Part shown: positions 10,372 to 21,823 of the stretch, piece after piece
Position numbering within the stretch: the stretch's first letter is position 1
Layout: every line of letters begins with the position of its first letter
DNA from: Lactarius indigo
Lineage: Eukaryota > Basidiomycota > Agaricomycetes > Russulales > Russulaceae
Assembly (NCBI GenBank): GCA_025766275.1
Contig: JAFKAC010000008.1
Location: 2,232,001 to 2,296,000, forward strand
Length of the DNA: 64,000 bases
Reading direction: 5' to 3'
The notes under the pieces: model-generated
The model's database searches: none
The model's input: only the letters and a program-made list of their open reading frames with translations
Told to the model about the DNA's origin: nothing
Translations under genes and position numbers: made by a program

Positions 10372-12926
10372 CTACAGAACGTATCGGAAATCTCTATTTT
10401 GTCTGTCTGTCAGATCCAAATATTCCTATTCGTGCAGCACGCATCCGTCAGATCCCTGTCGCATCTTTCCAGAAAGGGGGAGGTGGATGCAGACCTTGGA
10501 GACTATTACCGCCACCCTGTTCCCATACTTGTCAGTCTTCGTGATGTAAACATCGTCGTAGGTAGTGTCCCTGCCGCACAGGTCGCGACGCCTGTTTTCG
10601 CGTAATAGTAACACGCGGATGGAAAACAGCAGCAGCATGCACGCTGCATAGCAAATACCGATGATGGTCCATGGAACACGGTTGCTAGAAACTGCGTTGG
10701 GGGTGGTGAGGGGTTTTATTGCAATGGGGCGCACTCACCGAGGCTTATATTGTGCTTTCCACATCAGCGGACCAGCCGCATTTCCGATGCAGTACGCGGA
10801 CAATATAATGGCGTTTGTCGTAACTCTCTTGGTATGCCCGGCGGTTGTCTGCGAGGCCCATGCCAAGGTCAAGATAAAGCCCGGGCCACCGATATCTAAT
10901 CCCGAGAGTTCCGTGAACGCGCATATTTTGCAGCAAATACGATTAAATGTACTTGTCAACCAGATCGCAAATAACAGTCCAACCTTGTTGTGCCACGGTA
11001 GGAGACTCACCAAAAGCACTCCCAGGATGGAAGGGACGAAAGAAGCGATTCCTACCCACGAAATACTGCCTGGGTTGCGCGATACGACTTCGACGCTTGT
11101 AAAAATGGCCACCACAAGTACCACTCCATCGACGCAGGAAAGGAGCGTTGTTTGCAATGGGCTGAAACCAAAAGAAGACGTGATAATCTGACGTTGGTTG
11201 ACGAGCGAGAGGGTAACACCGAAGAATACGGCAATTAATGCGAAGAGGAATGTCTTGGGGTCTGTTAAAGCCTCAGACATCCTATTAAACAGACCATCAA
11301 GAGTTATGTGTAGCGAGATACAGACGGTACTGACTGATCTCTTTTGAAGAGCTTGTTCTCAACTCCCGCTTGGTTTTCCTTAAACGAGGATCAAACTCCG
11401 ATAAAGGACAGGGAACCGCGCATAACGAACTTTAAGACGTTTGACCGCTCCCACTCTTTCGCTGGGGGTCAAAAACCAGGCATCAGTCGGAGAGTCTGGA
11501 AATAAGTAACTGTCCGGTTCTGAGGGAAATATAGATTAGGTATAGGCGGAAGTGCTTACGAAAAGACTGCTGCTGCAGCGACTGTAAATGTTCCTGTAAT
11601 GATCATGAACCTGAAAGAGAGTAAGCATCCTTCATGTGAACGGAACATCCAACACGGTCTTACCATTGCCATGGCTCAAGTCCTGCAGCATGGATATGCA
11701 GTGCTCCAAAGCTGATGAAGCCAGAAATGATTATAGCTGCGGCGTGCGTAAGGATCTGTAAGGATGACTAGAAAAACAGATGCAGACCAACGCCATTCAT
11801 CGAGACTTTTACCGTGGCAAAGCGGTAAGACAGAGAGAGAGCCATTGATAGTACTAGCCACTCACACCAACAAGAAACGCGAGCAGACTGCTCTTTCCGC
11901 GTGTAGAACATCGACGTGACGATCATGAAGCCCGACGTGATAGACCCTTCGCACATACCGAGGACGAAGCGGACGGCAAATAGACCAGCAAAGCTCGTGC
12001 AGGCAGCATGGCAGCACAACGCGACACCCCAAATAAAGATATTCAGACTGGAGGTAAGGTGTTAGTAGGAGACACGAAACTTGAAGCCCCCATGTGGGGT
12101 TTGCGTGCAACTCGCCTCAACCACTTCCCAACCGGGAATCGCTGCAGAGCGAGATTTTGAGGAAATTCGAAGACAAGATAGCTAAGATAGAAGATTGTTC
12201 CCAACCTGGTCGATAATAAAGTGTGAGGGGGCTGGTCGGAAAACGTTGAGACGTGAAGACGCAACCAATTATATCTACAAGAGATTGTCATTAACCGATT
12301 TCGAGGGCATATTGGTCACAAAGGGTACAAGAACACGTACTCATCAATGGTGAGGTGAGTTGCATTCCTGAGTAAGTGTTCAGGCCCACGGTTTTTCATA
12401 GACAAGCTACAGTATATCATACTCACTGTATTCCCAGAATGGCGGAGCTGCCTAGAGTAGATTTGTCCATGTACTGGATCCTAGAACCCGGTCAATCTGA
12501 GACGTCTCCACGACCGATAAAGGCCAGGCGCACAAGTATAAGACTGGGGAGAGTTCCAGTGTCGACCAAACAGACGATAGACTCAACACTCACTACACAT
12601 GAAGGGCATGATATGTCTATCTATCTTTCGCCTTTATTTTAACTCGTGAGCGCCTTATACATACACATTATGTCGCCACGAAAAGTCACACACCCTATCC
12701 TCTGAGATTCTTGCGGATCTAGTTCGAGGGAGACACCTGCGACTAGACGCGCGCCGGTATCGATAAGGCGAGGGTCGATGGGGCCTGGCATCTCGTCACT
12801 TGTCTCGCTGAGAGAGTCCGTCTCTGCAAGGAGTATATGGGTGGGGGGAAGGGGAAGAAACGAGACACAAGAATGGACGGATTCCGTATCGTGGCATGAT
12901 AAGTCCCTCGGAGGGTACTTCGACAT
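10372..12926 (-). CDS. MFS permease, anion:cation symporter family (Dal5/TNA1-like)
   Basis: Fifteen exons can be joined in frame to 571 residues: 12926-12694, 12588-12534, 12473-12427, 12367-12341, 12274-12245, 12205-12116, 12047-11866, 11805-11788, 11736-11664, 11610-11560, 11509-11431, 11378-11335, 11281-10739, 10684-10495 and 10425-10372. The family imports organic anions such as allantoate, nicotinate or pantothenate through the plasma membrane with twelve helices. Diagnostic stretches are the FEFPQNLALQRFP block after TM2, RFVLGMCEG in TM4, the FPDSPTDAWFL loop after TM6, and the C-terminal DLTDRQNRDFRYVL tail. One intron uses a GC donor (12115-12114) and exon 8 is 18 nt long. The joins of exons 1-3 leave TM1 a few residues short and need checking. 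The substrate cannot be told. Confidence 0.82.
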
Positions 12927-13904
12927 CGAAAAGCTCTGCTGCCGACAAGAAGGCGGGCGTAAATTCGGGGCATGACAAGGCGCAGAGGACAGTAATAGAC
13001 ACACCCGCCGCGCCGCCATCTAAGACCAGAATAGCTTTGAGAAGAGAAAGCCCAGTTGTAGGTTTTTGACAACTTCGGTCGCGTACAAATAGCGCTATAC
13101 GCCGTGAGGGTTGGTCAGTCAAAGTTAGGAAGGAGTGGGACAGTCCTGGCTTTAAAGCTTGACTCGGATGCGGGACTCTCCAGCTTTGGATGCATGACGA
13201 CCGCACACAATCTGCTAGTGAGGATAAGCTGAACCAAGGCTGTATAAACCTGTGCTATGAAGACGGCATCGTTGGCTAGCTTAGACTGCGGCCAGTTCCC
13301 AGTAACACGCAAATTGCCGCAGATGATGAAACCCATGGATTTAGCAGCTGTCCTCGGCTCGTAGGTTAAAACGAGCCCCATGACTTGAGGGCCCCGTTGC
13401 ATAGGCTCGTCCCTCGGGATTCACAGGGTTTTTTTGAAGTTACTGTGAAGTGAACTAGCTGCCAAAAGTAACGATATTGAATCCGGAAGCCACGATGTCA
13501 CGCGCCGTTATAGGACGGCGTTCGACGCGAATGCGATCAATCGGACCGCGGTAGCCTCCGAGAAACGGGCCCGCCACCAGACTTCCACCTCTGGAAGGAC
13601 TGGATCGCCTGCGAGGCGAGTACACTTAAGAATATATTGGCACGAAAATAGCAGCATTGAGTTTATCGGAGACCTCACGCTGCGCAGTACAAGCTCGGAA
13701 CGAACGACTTCCAATTTCCCAGCTATAATCACTAGCCGAGTACGTGCGGCGCCCTCTTGATATCTTTGGCCGCAGCTATGAAACTCCTAGTGCTAAATAG
13801 AGTGGCAATTGTCGTTGATGTGATTGTGCTGAGTGGTGATAATCAATATGCGATTGAATACGTGCATGAGTGGACAGTCCGTTGCAAGCTTCTATTTACT
13901 GCCG
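12927..13904. other. Intergenic stretch between two minus-strand genes
   Basis: Holds the promoter side of the permease and the 3' side of HSP78. The minus-strand reading at 13115-13402 (95 residues) has one hydrophobic segment, around IAQVYTALVQLILTSR, that resembles part of a multi-pass protein, but no flanking exons were found. Treated as a possible gene remnant. Confidence 0.35.
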
Positions 13905-16900
13905 TTATTGAACAGCAGGCGAGTCACCCCGCTCATCCGCAATATGATTGTCGCGAATATGCAGCGCCGCCCCATCAGACCCCACGCGTATCTCAACCGT
14001 ATCCCCGTCACTACGAAAGCGACGGCGTCAACAGAAGCACACAGCCACAAATACACAAGCGTAGGCCTTAGCTCACCGTATCGTGCCAACGAGTAATTTC
14101 TGCGCGAGCGGGAACAGCACCTCCGTGCGCACGACACGCGCGATCGCACGCGCGCCGTAAATGTCCGAGAAACCCTTCTGAGCGAGCCATCCACGCGCAG
14201 CGTCGTCCACGTCGAGCTTGATGCGCCGCTGCATAAGGCGCGCCGCGACGTCCTCGAGACGGAGGTCGACGACACGCAGGATCGACTCACGCGTGAGCCG
14301 GTTGAAGACGAGCATTGAATCGAGCCGATTCAGGAGTTCCGGAGGGAACTCCTCCTTGACCCGCTCCAGTACCTCTGTTCGCGCTTCGGATGTGACGGCG
14401 CCGGAGCTGTCCGATGCTGAGGGGTGTGCTAGGATGTCGCTACCTAAATGACGTAAGGTGAGGGACGAGACTAGATAAAACAAAATAAAACAAACGCACC
14501 AATGTTGCTCGTGAGGCAAATGATAGTATTCTGTACAGCAAGAGCTGCTGAGCACGTCGATATCGCTTCATGATGTAGAGCACACCTTGAAATCGACCTT
14601 TCTACCCTGGCTGTCCGTGATGGTACCTTCATCGAGTATTTGAAGAAGTATCATGACAACATCCTAAACCGAAATACGATACAGAATAAATCTTGAAGGG
14701 TAAAGAGCTTGTTACCTTGTGTGCCTTTTCAAGTTCATCCAACAAAACCACAGCTAAGAAAAAAAGAACCTGAGATAGGACGTAGCGTGGTAAATTTAAA
14801 AAGGACGTACCATAGGGCTTCCGCCGAACAGCCTCGGTTAGTTGACCTGGATTCGGATTCATATCAGGAGCAATGGAGCAACCCTCAGAACCTACCGCCT
14901 TCCTCAAAGCCCACGTATCCGGGGGCAGCTCCAATCAAGCGCGACATAGTGTGTCGATCGTGATACTATTGACATTCTTAGAGCCAAATATCCGAACTAA
15001 TAATTTACTCACTTCTGACATATTGATATTAATCCTATAATCCACGTCAGTGTCAATCAAGGTAACGAAAGCGATCGAGATCTCACAACGCCCGGTGCTC
15101 GTCGTTGAACAAGAACCCAGCAAGCGCCTTGCATAATTCAGTCTAACAATCTCGGTAAGAAAGTGAAGCGAAGAGAGCAACAGGCAACGCATACCTTGCC
15201 TACCCCCGTTGGGCCCAAGAACAAGAACGATGCCACGGGTCGTGTGGGCGCCTGCAGCCCGGCCCGCGATATACGCACCGCGTCACTGACCGCGCCAACC
15301 ACGTGGTCTTGCCCAACGACACGAGCCCGCAATGCGTCTTCCATCTACGCACTGTCAGTCATTGCTCTTCCCTCAAAAACGAAAAACAGGATAGGAAACA
15401 CGTACATGTACGAGCCGCTCTCGCTCGCCCTTGAGCAGACTCTGCACCGGGATACCCGTCGCGCGCGCCACAACTCGCGCAATATCGTCCGACGTGACGC
15501 GCTCGCCAAGCATGGCGCCAGGGCCCGCGCCCTCCGCGGGGATCTCGCGCTCGAGCTCGGGAATCGTAGCGTAGCGCAGACGCGACGCGGCCTCATAGTC
15601 GCCCTTGCGCTGTGCGACCTCAAGCTCATGTTTGGCTTCCTCGAGGCGGCGCTTGCGTTCCTTGTTGCGCTGCAGGCGTTCGCGCTCTGTTCGTACGTCA
15701 AGTGAATGCTCTGGGGGAGAGGAATGAGACATAACGTACCGGCTTGCCATTGCTTCTCGAGCGCGGCAGCCTCCTTGCTAGTGCGCTCTAGTCCCTGCTC
15801 GAGCGCCTCTCGCCGCTCGGCACTGAGTGGATCCGACTCATTGCGCAGGCTAGTAAGCTCGATTTGCATCGTCATGGCCGCGCGGTCAAGCTGTTCCAAC
15901 GCGTCAGGCTTTGACTCTTGCGCGAGACGAAGCGATGATGCAGCTTCGTCGACGAGGTCGATCGCTTTATCTGGAAGAAAGCGATCTGAGACGTAGCGGG
16001 CAGCATATACGGCAGCTGAGATTAGAAAGTAAATATTGGTTCAGACTCGACAAAATACCGGGGGCAAAGACGAACCCGTGACCAGGGCACCATCGGAAAT
16101 CTCAACTCCATGGTGAATCTACAAGGGCAACCTAAGTCCCAAGCCATGATTTGCAGAAACAAGGGTGCGAACAGACCTCATAGCGGGGTTTCAGCCCACG
16201 GAGGATGGAGATAGTAGATTCAACAGTAGGCTCCTCGATGGTCACAGATTGGAAGCGGCGCTCGAGAGCTGCATCTTTGCTGATGGTCTTTCTGTACTCG
16301 TCCGCTATATCCGTAACTTGTTAGTACGATCTCAGGAGCAATGTCATGTGGAACGTACGAGTAGTTGCACCGACAAGCTGGAGCCCGCGCGCCAGGGCGG
16401 GCTTTATCATTTGTCCGCCGTCGATACTGCCCTCAGTCTTTCCCAAATTGAAGAGGGTATCTACGGGTTTTATTGAGTTCGATGCATATACACAAAAGGC
16501 AAAGGGAAATCACGTACGGACTTCGTCGATAAAGCAAATGACGCCACCGGCCTTAACAAGCGCGTAGGTACCAAAAGCCAATACGAAGAGAAGAGACGAA
16601 CCTCGTCCTCAATGTCGCGAATTAGCGCCTTGAATTTTTCCTCGAACTGACCGCGAATGCCGGAACCCGCCAGGATAGCAGAGAGATCAATCGAAAGAAC
16701 GCGTTTGTTGTGCAGGGACTAGTGCAGAAAAATGAAAGAAGAAATGTGTTGAATTGAGGGCGAACCTACCTCAGGAACCTCTTTTGCAACGATCCTGCTC
16801 GCGAGACCCTCGAGGATGGCCGTCTTTCCCACTCCAGGGGGGCCAATGAGCTGCATCGTGTTTCAATTCACGCGTCGTATCGCATGATTTGAGGACGCAC

Positions 16901-17422
16901 CACCGGGTTTGACTTTGTTCTCCGAGAAAGAACTCAGGGAAAAGTTGGTTAGCGTCCGACATAGATAACAGAGAATCCATACTTTGAATGGTCCGCCGAA
17001 TCTCTGTTCATACCGGTGAGACGACGAGGATGGGGAGACTCTAATCGCAAATAACTCGCCTTCGTCTCTCCCAATCACAGGGTCAAGCTTCCCAGTCTTT
17101 GCCAATTCTGTCAAGTCGACGCTCTAAAAACACATCAGAAGCGGTGAACCACCAAAGTCCATGTTGTGGTCGCACGCACAAATTCCTTGAGCGCGTCTCC
17201 TTTCGAATACTGTTGTTGCATTGGAAACTTGAAACCAGGAATCCCCCCTCCGGCTCCTGTTCCTCCAGGTGGTGTCTGGGCGTAGTGACGGACGGGCGCA
17301 TGGCTGGTAGCGATTAGAGCCGGGAGACTCGGGGCAGCGACGCGCAGAAGGTAGTGGGATTTTGGGTGTACATTGCGGAAAGCGTTACGTCTGAATGATC
17401 TTGACGCGAGGCCGCGGGGCAT
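13905..17422 (-). CDS. HSP78: Mitochondrial Hsp78 disaggregase (ClpB/Hsp104 family)
   Basis: Twenty-two exons join without a frame break to 791 residues, close to yeast Hsp78. The product is a hexameric AAA+ unfoldase that rescues aggregated proteins in the mitochondrial matrix with Hsp70. It starts with an Arg/Ser-rich presequence ending near RHYAQ and lacks the ClpB N-domain, as Hsp78 does. Visible: Walker A1 GPPGVGKT (K129), Walker B1 VICFIDE (D195/E196), a coiled-coil middle domain at about 295-430, Walker A2 GPTGVGKT (K524), Walker B2 VVLLDE (D591/E592), and an [15 protein letters not shown] sensor-2 region near the end. Exons 3 (17003-16983, 21 nt) and 15 (15034-15013, 22 nt) are micro-exons. 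Intron 2 starts with GC at 17059-17058; no GT donor keeps the frame. The start is the ATG that opens the presequence. Confidence 0.95.
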
Positions 17423-17627
17423 AGACGGTGACCGAGGTACAGAAATCTGAGCGTGAGCGCAACTGGAGAGTATGATGACCGGCTTGCGAGCGGGGCGTCT
17501 CGGTTGAATTTGATTTCCGTACGTGAAGCGCTGGAGCCCATGTTGACGTTGACCTTCACGCTGTCTCGACCCGGACGAGGCTTCCTCGGACCTCAAGTGA
17601 TCCCGGCGAGCTCCAAGGATATATGAT

Positions 17628-17643
17628 TTCGAGTCGAATATTC
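17628..17643. promoter_or_regulatory. Candidate heat-shock element upstream of HSP78
   Basis: TTC-(5 nt)-GAA-(2 nt)-TTC lies about 210 bp upstream of the HSP78 start codon. The inner GAATATTC is a perfect dyad of two HSF units and the third unit is gapped, as in gap-type heat-shock elements. The match is short and could be chance. Confidence 0.3.
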
Positions 17644-17753
17644 TTTCTGAGGCCGAAGTTGTCGTACTCGCACAGCAGGGTACACGCTGACTCAACGACC
17701 ATCAATGTTACCGTCTTGCTTTTCCTTCAATTTCGCCTTCGCATGCGCCAAGA

Positions 17754-18251
17754 ATGACCTCGAACGTGTGTGGCATCTGGCCGGATGTTTGGGTGCTATT
17801 ACGGATTCCATTTGGGTTGACACTGCAACCACTACAGCGACACAACCCTCCTACCATTATGCCCGCCGGACCAACTGCATCTTCTACGCCTCTGTTATCA
17901 AATTCCTGGACTGCCAAGATGGCCAGATTGCTCCTCATATCCGATAGCGAGGAAGGACTGGTCGCACCTGCTCTCGTGCTGAAGGCAACAGACTACTGGC
18001 CCCGTATCTTTCTGCACGCCGTCTGGCGTGAGCTACAGGCTGGGGATAACCAAGGACGGCGTCTCCTCCGGGTCACATACTCTGGACTAGATCTGGTCTA
18101 CATGTACGAGTACCCTTCTGCAGGCGAGCGCCAGGTAACTCAAGAGGACTTCACTCCGGAACTTCGGCTCAAGCAACTCCTCGATACCCTTGGGGTACGG
18201 CGGTTTCGGGTGCCGCCGTATGCGTGCACGTCATTCGTCGTGAGTCTGTGA
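17754..18251 (+). CDS. Hypothetical protein, unassigned
   Basis: An open frame of 165 residues with ATG codons at 17754 and 17859. The second half is well mixed in composition, with a hydrophobic strand pattern (MARLLLISD), a helical segment (RIFLHAVWRELQ) and an acidic end. I considered the N-terminal half of Elongator subunit Elp5, which has a similar strand-helix start, but no diagnostic residue supports it and no downstream exon could be joined. It may be a first exon or a remnant. Confidence 0.35.
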   Translation: MTSNVCGIWPDVWVLLRIPFGLTLQPLQRHNPPTIMPAGPTASSTPLLSNSWTAKMARLLLISDSEEGLVAPALVLKATDYWPRIFLHAVWRELQAGDNQGRRLLRVTYSGLDLVYMYEYPSAGERQVTQEDFTPELRLKQLLDTLGVRRFRVPPYACTSFVVSL

Positions 18252-19156
18252 TGCTGGTACATTTGCGTACGCGCGCATATAGCTCAATCCATGACCAGAT
18301 AGGACATATTATGCACGCATATATCAACTCCAGAGTTCTCAGAACTCGCGTCTCGCCGTGGCAATCGTCCAAGTTCAGCAACTCTCGCAGCACGTTCAAG
18401 ATCGATCCTCAAAACTCGTCCATAACTACCTTCAGACTCAGCTCTGCAGACACTCCCTACAGTAATAATGCGCTGACTTCATCAAGTTTCGTGTTGACGT
18501 CTCACCTGGGTAGACCTTTGATCGAACGCGTAGTCGGTGACCCTCTGTTGAATACTACAGATGCATATCCCGAGACCGGACAACAGTCACCAATATCTCG
18601 AAACGCAAGGCCTCAACATTCCTTGTTTCCCAAGACAGCCACGGGGAGATCTGCGTCTACGACCCTGCCGTCTCTCGCTCGGTCCCCAGAAGAGGACGTC
18701 TTCACTGAAGCCAAGCCGCTTGAGCACGCAAAGCGGCCATTCCGAGGTGACTTGGTCGCCGCCGGGGGGCAGCGTGCAGGCACTTTGGGGGACATCCGGA
18801 GCCTTCCGACCCTGCCGACTCTTTCGAGCGACTCGTCTGGATCCTCCGTCTCGACCCTCGCCACTCCCGCCTCGCCCAGCCCCGCACCACGCCATGCCCG
18901 TCGCGCGACACAGACTCGACTATCCCTACCGACTCCGACTCCGACTCCCGCTGCGGCGGAACCAGGCCACCGCCGCGCGCACGCCAGGATGTCGCTCATG
19001 TTCCCACTTCCTACACCCAGCGGTGCTTCTGCGACGGAATCGCGCGCCGCTTACCGCAATTCGCTCGACCTGTCTGAGCTCGCACGTTGCAGGCTCTGGG
19101 ACGCGAGTGACAACGTGCGAGTGCTCGATAAGGAGGCTGAGTATGTGCAGCGATGA
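18251..19156 (+). CDS. Hypothetical Ser/Pro/Thr-rich protein
   Basis: A 302-residue open frame from the ATG at 18251 (the frame stays open back to 18224). Most of it is disordered: Ser, Thr, Pro and Ala runs with short basic patches. The last 40 residues are more ordered and include RCRLWDASDNVRVLD, which faintly resembles the first strands of AhpC/TSA-type proteins (compare the gene at 62.5-63.5 kb), but the fold is not continued. It could be a truncated gene or an exon of an unresolved one. Confidence 0.35.
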   Translation: MLVHLRTRAYSSIHDQIGHIMHAYINSRVLRTRVSPWQSSKFSNSRSTFKIDPQNSSITTFRLSSADTPYSNNALTSSSFVLTSHLGRPLIERVVGDPLLNTTDAYPETGQQSPISRNARPQHSLFPKTATGRSASTTLPSLARSPEEDVFTEAKPLEHAKRPFRGDLVAAGGQRAGTLGDIRSLPTLPTLSSDSSGSSVSTLATPASPSPAPRHARRATQTRLSLPTPTPTPAAAEPGHRRAHARMSLMFPLPTPSGASATESRAAYRNSLDLSELARCRLWDASDNVRVLDKEAEYVQR

Positions 19157-19396
19157 TTATGTGTTGTGCGAGCCTTATTTGGTTGGTTGGAAATGACTCT
19201 CTACCGTTCTGTTCCGAAATACGTTGGTGTTGGGGAGAATGTGAATTTATTCTTTTGCCCGGAACGAAAGCGAAGAGAGCGCTCTCGAAGTGCTTATGGC
19301 TTATGGCCGAGACGAACGTAACGCCGAACTGAGCTGTAAATACCTTTACCTTCCACTCGTACCCACCATCTACTTCTGCCCTCTTCCCCTTCCGCC

Positions 19397-21451
19397 ATGG
19401 TGCAAGTAAAGAACAAAGTTTGTCTCATGTAACAATCTTATCTGTGACTAGCAATCGCCCACTATACTGACATATTTTTATGCCGGAACAGTGTGCATGA
19501 TGGATGGGGTGTCGCTGCCGAGGAAGGCCTGAAGGGCAACGCCATCGAGAAAGGCACGACGACGAACATGGACACCATCGCAAAGGAGCACGCATACCGC
19601 CTGCTCGCCGCGCACGGGCTCGCAGTCGGCCTTTCCGATGGGCTCATGGGAAACTCGGAAGTCGGGTCCGTTTTCTTGACCACCCCTCTCCTCTCATCCC
19701 CTTCCTGCTATTTATCTGACCAATCAATCAGTCATCTGAACATCGGCGCGGGCCGCATCGTGTGGCAAGACATCGTCCGGATCGACGTCGCGATCAAGAA
19801 GCGACAGTTCCACAAGAACGAGACGATCCTCGCGAGCTTCAAGCACGCCAAAGAGACCAACGGGCGTCTGCACCTTCTCGGCCTCGTACGTCGTCCCCTT
19901 GCTATTGGTTGTTCTCCGGGAACCGACCCGCGCTGCTAGATCTCGGACGGCGGTGTCCACTCGCACAACACGCACCTGTACGCGCTGCTCGAGACCGCAA
20001 AGGAGGTCGGCGTGCCCCACGTATACGTGCACTTCCTCGGCGACGGGCGCGATACGGCGCCGCGCTCTGCGGCGGGCTACGCGCGCGAGCTGCGTACGTT
20101 CGTGGAGGAGCTCGGCGTTGGGGAGGTCGCGACTGTCGTGGGGCGGTACTATGCGATGGACCGCGACAAGCGCTGGGAGCGCGTGCAGATCGCGGTAGAG
20201 GGGCTCGTACACGGGAAGGGCGAGGCTGCGGAGGGCGGCGATTATGTACGGGCGATCGAGGCGCGGTATGAGAAGGACGAGACGGACGAGTTTTTGAAGC
20301 CGATCATCGTGAATGGTGATGCTGGCAGGATCAAGGGTGCGCGTCTCTCCTCTCCCCCACGGACACATACCCTTGGCTCACGCAATGGACAGACGGCGAT
20401 ACACTGTTCCTGTTCAATTACCGCTCAGACCGTATGCGCGAGATCAGTAGCGTCCTTGGCGCGGTGGAGAAACCCATCGACATGGAGCTACCCAAAGACC
20501 TCGTACGTTTGCACTCAGCGGTTTTCCTGTTCTTGGGATCTGAATTACATGTGGGGACGGCAGCATATAACTACCATGTCGCGCTATAACGCCAGTTTCC
20601 CATTTGCGGTGGCTTACCCACCCCAAGCGATGACGAACGTGCTAGCCGAATGGCTCGCCAAGCACGACGTCAAGCAAGCGCACATCGCCGGTCGGTTCCT
20701 CGCACGCCTCCCTCACCACCCAAACTGACTTTCTCATGTAGAGACGGAGAAATACGCGCACGTCACGTTCTTCTTCAACGGCGGTGTCGAGAAGCAGTTC
20801 GAGAACGAGGAGCGGCACCTAGTCGACTCTCCCAAAGTCGCGACGTACGACCTGCTGCCCAAGATGAGCGTGCGCGGCGTCGCCGACAAAGTCGCCGAGG
20901 TCGTCCGCGCATCCAAACACGAGTTTGTCATGTGCAACTTTGCGCCTCCCGACATGGTGCGTGCGCCCCTTCCCTCCCTCCCTTATTCCAATTCCAATTT
21001 TTAAAAAAAAAATGACAACCCCAGGTCGGCCACACGGGCATCTTTGACGCCGCCGTCGAGGCGATCACGCATACGGACGCGGCGGTCGGCACGGTCTACG
21101 CTGCGTGCCAGGAGGCAGGCTATACGCTGCTCGTCACCGCTGATCACGGCAACGCGGAACAGATGGTGAATCTGGAGACGGGCGCGCCGCACACGGCGCA
21201 CACGACTAACAAGGTCCCGTTCATCCTCGCGGGGCCCAAAGGCACCACTTTCGCATTCGCGGACGACAAGGATAGGAAGGAGGACGAAGAGGAGGGCGCG
21301 CTGTGCGATGTTGCGCCGACCGTGTTGGCACTCTTGGGACTTGACCAGCCAGAGGGTGCGTGTTTTCTTTCCCTTTTTTTTTTTTCCTCGCTGGTTGAGA
21401 CTTAATGTGGCGTGCTTAGAAATGACTGGCCGGTCGCTGCTCGCTGCGTGA
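19397..21451 (+). CDS. gpmI: 2,3-bisphosphoglycerate-independent phosphoglycerate mutase
   Basis: Nine exons join in frame to 523 residues: 19397-19428, 19492-19665, 19732-19885, 19940-20336, 20393-20502, 20564-20690, 20742-20956, 21025-21355 and 21420-21451. The enzyme interconverts 3- and 2-phosphoglycerate in cytosolic glycolysis through a phosphoserine intermediate and two Mn ions. Visible are the HDGWG metal motif (D14), the nucleophile Ser66 in MGNSEVG, the ISDGGVHSH segment, the FGDGRDT-type phosphotransferase motif (here LGDGRDTAPRSA), and the C-terminal metal site TADHGNAEQM followed by TAHTTNKVPF. All expected blocks are present, so the gene looks functional. It is convergent with the tetraspanin gene. 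Confidence 0.95.
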
Positions 21452-21823
21452 GCGGGACCCACCGTATAGAAAAAGGACGCGTAGACCAAAGAAGTGGGTG
21501 TAACGCTATGGTGTTCCAGAATAGAAAATACCTCGTTTGAGTGTAACAGTCAGATCGAATTACTAGCTTAGAAAAGATAAAAAAGCTCGCCTACACTCTT
21601 CTGTATGGGTCAAACGGGGTTAGCTAAGGAGAGTGTTCGGATTCGGGTAACGTATGGATGGTTTATGCATACAACGATTGGAGTCTGGTATTCAGTGCTA
21701 AATGTCTTATGCAATTAAATTCTTTATAGGGTGATACGCGTCGAGAGCGAACGAAAGCGGACATCGAGAAACAAAGCAATGTCCTTATCATACGAAGTCC
21801 CGTGTACGTGCTCTGCGATCGTA

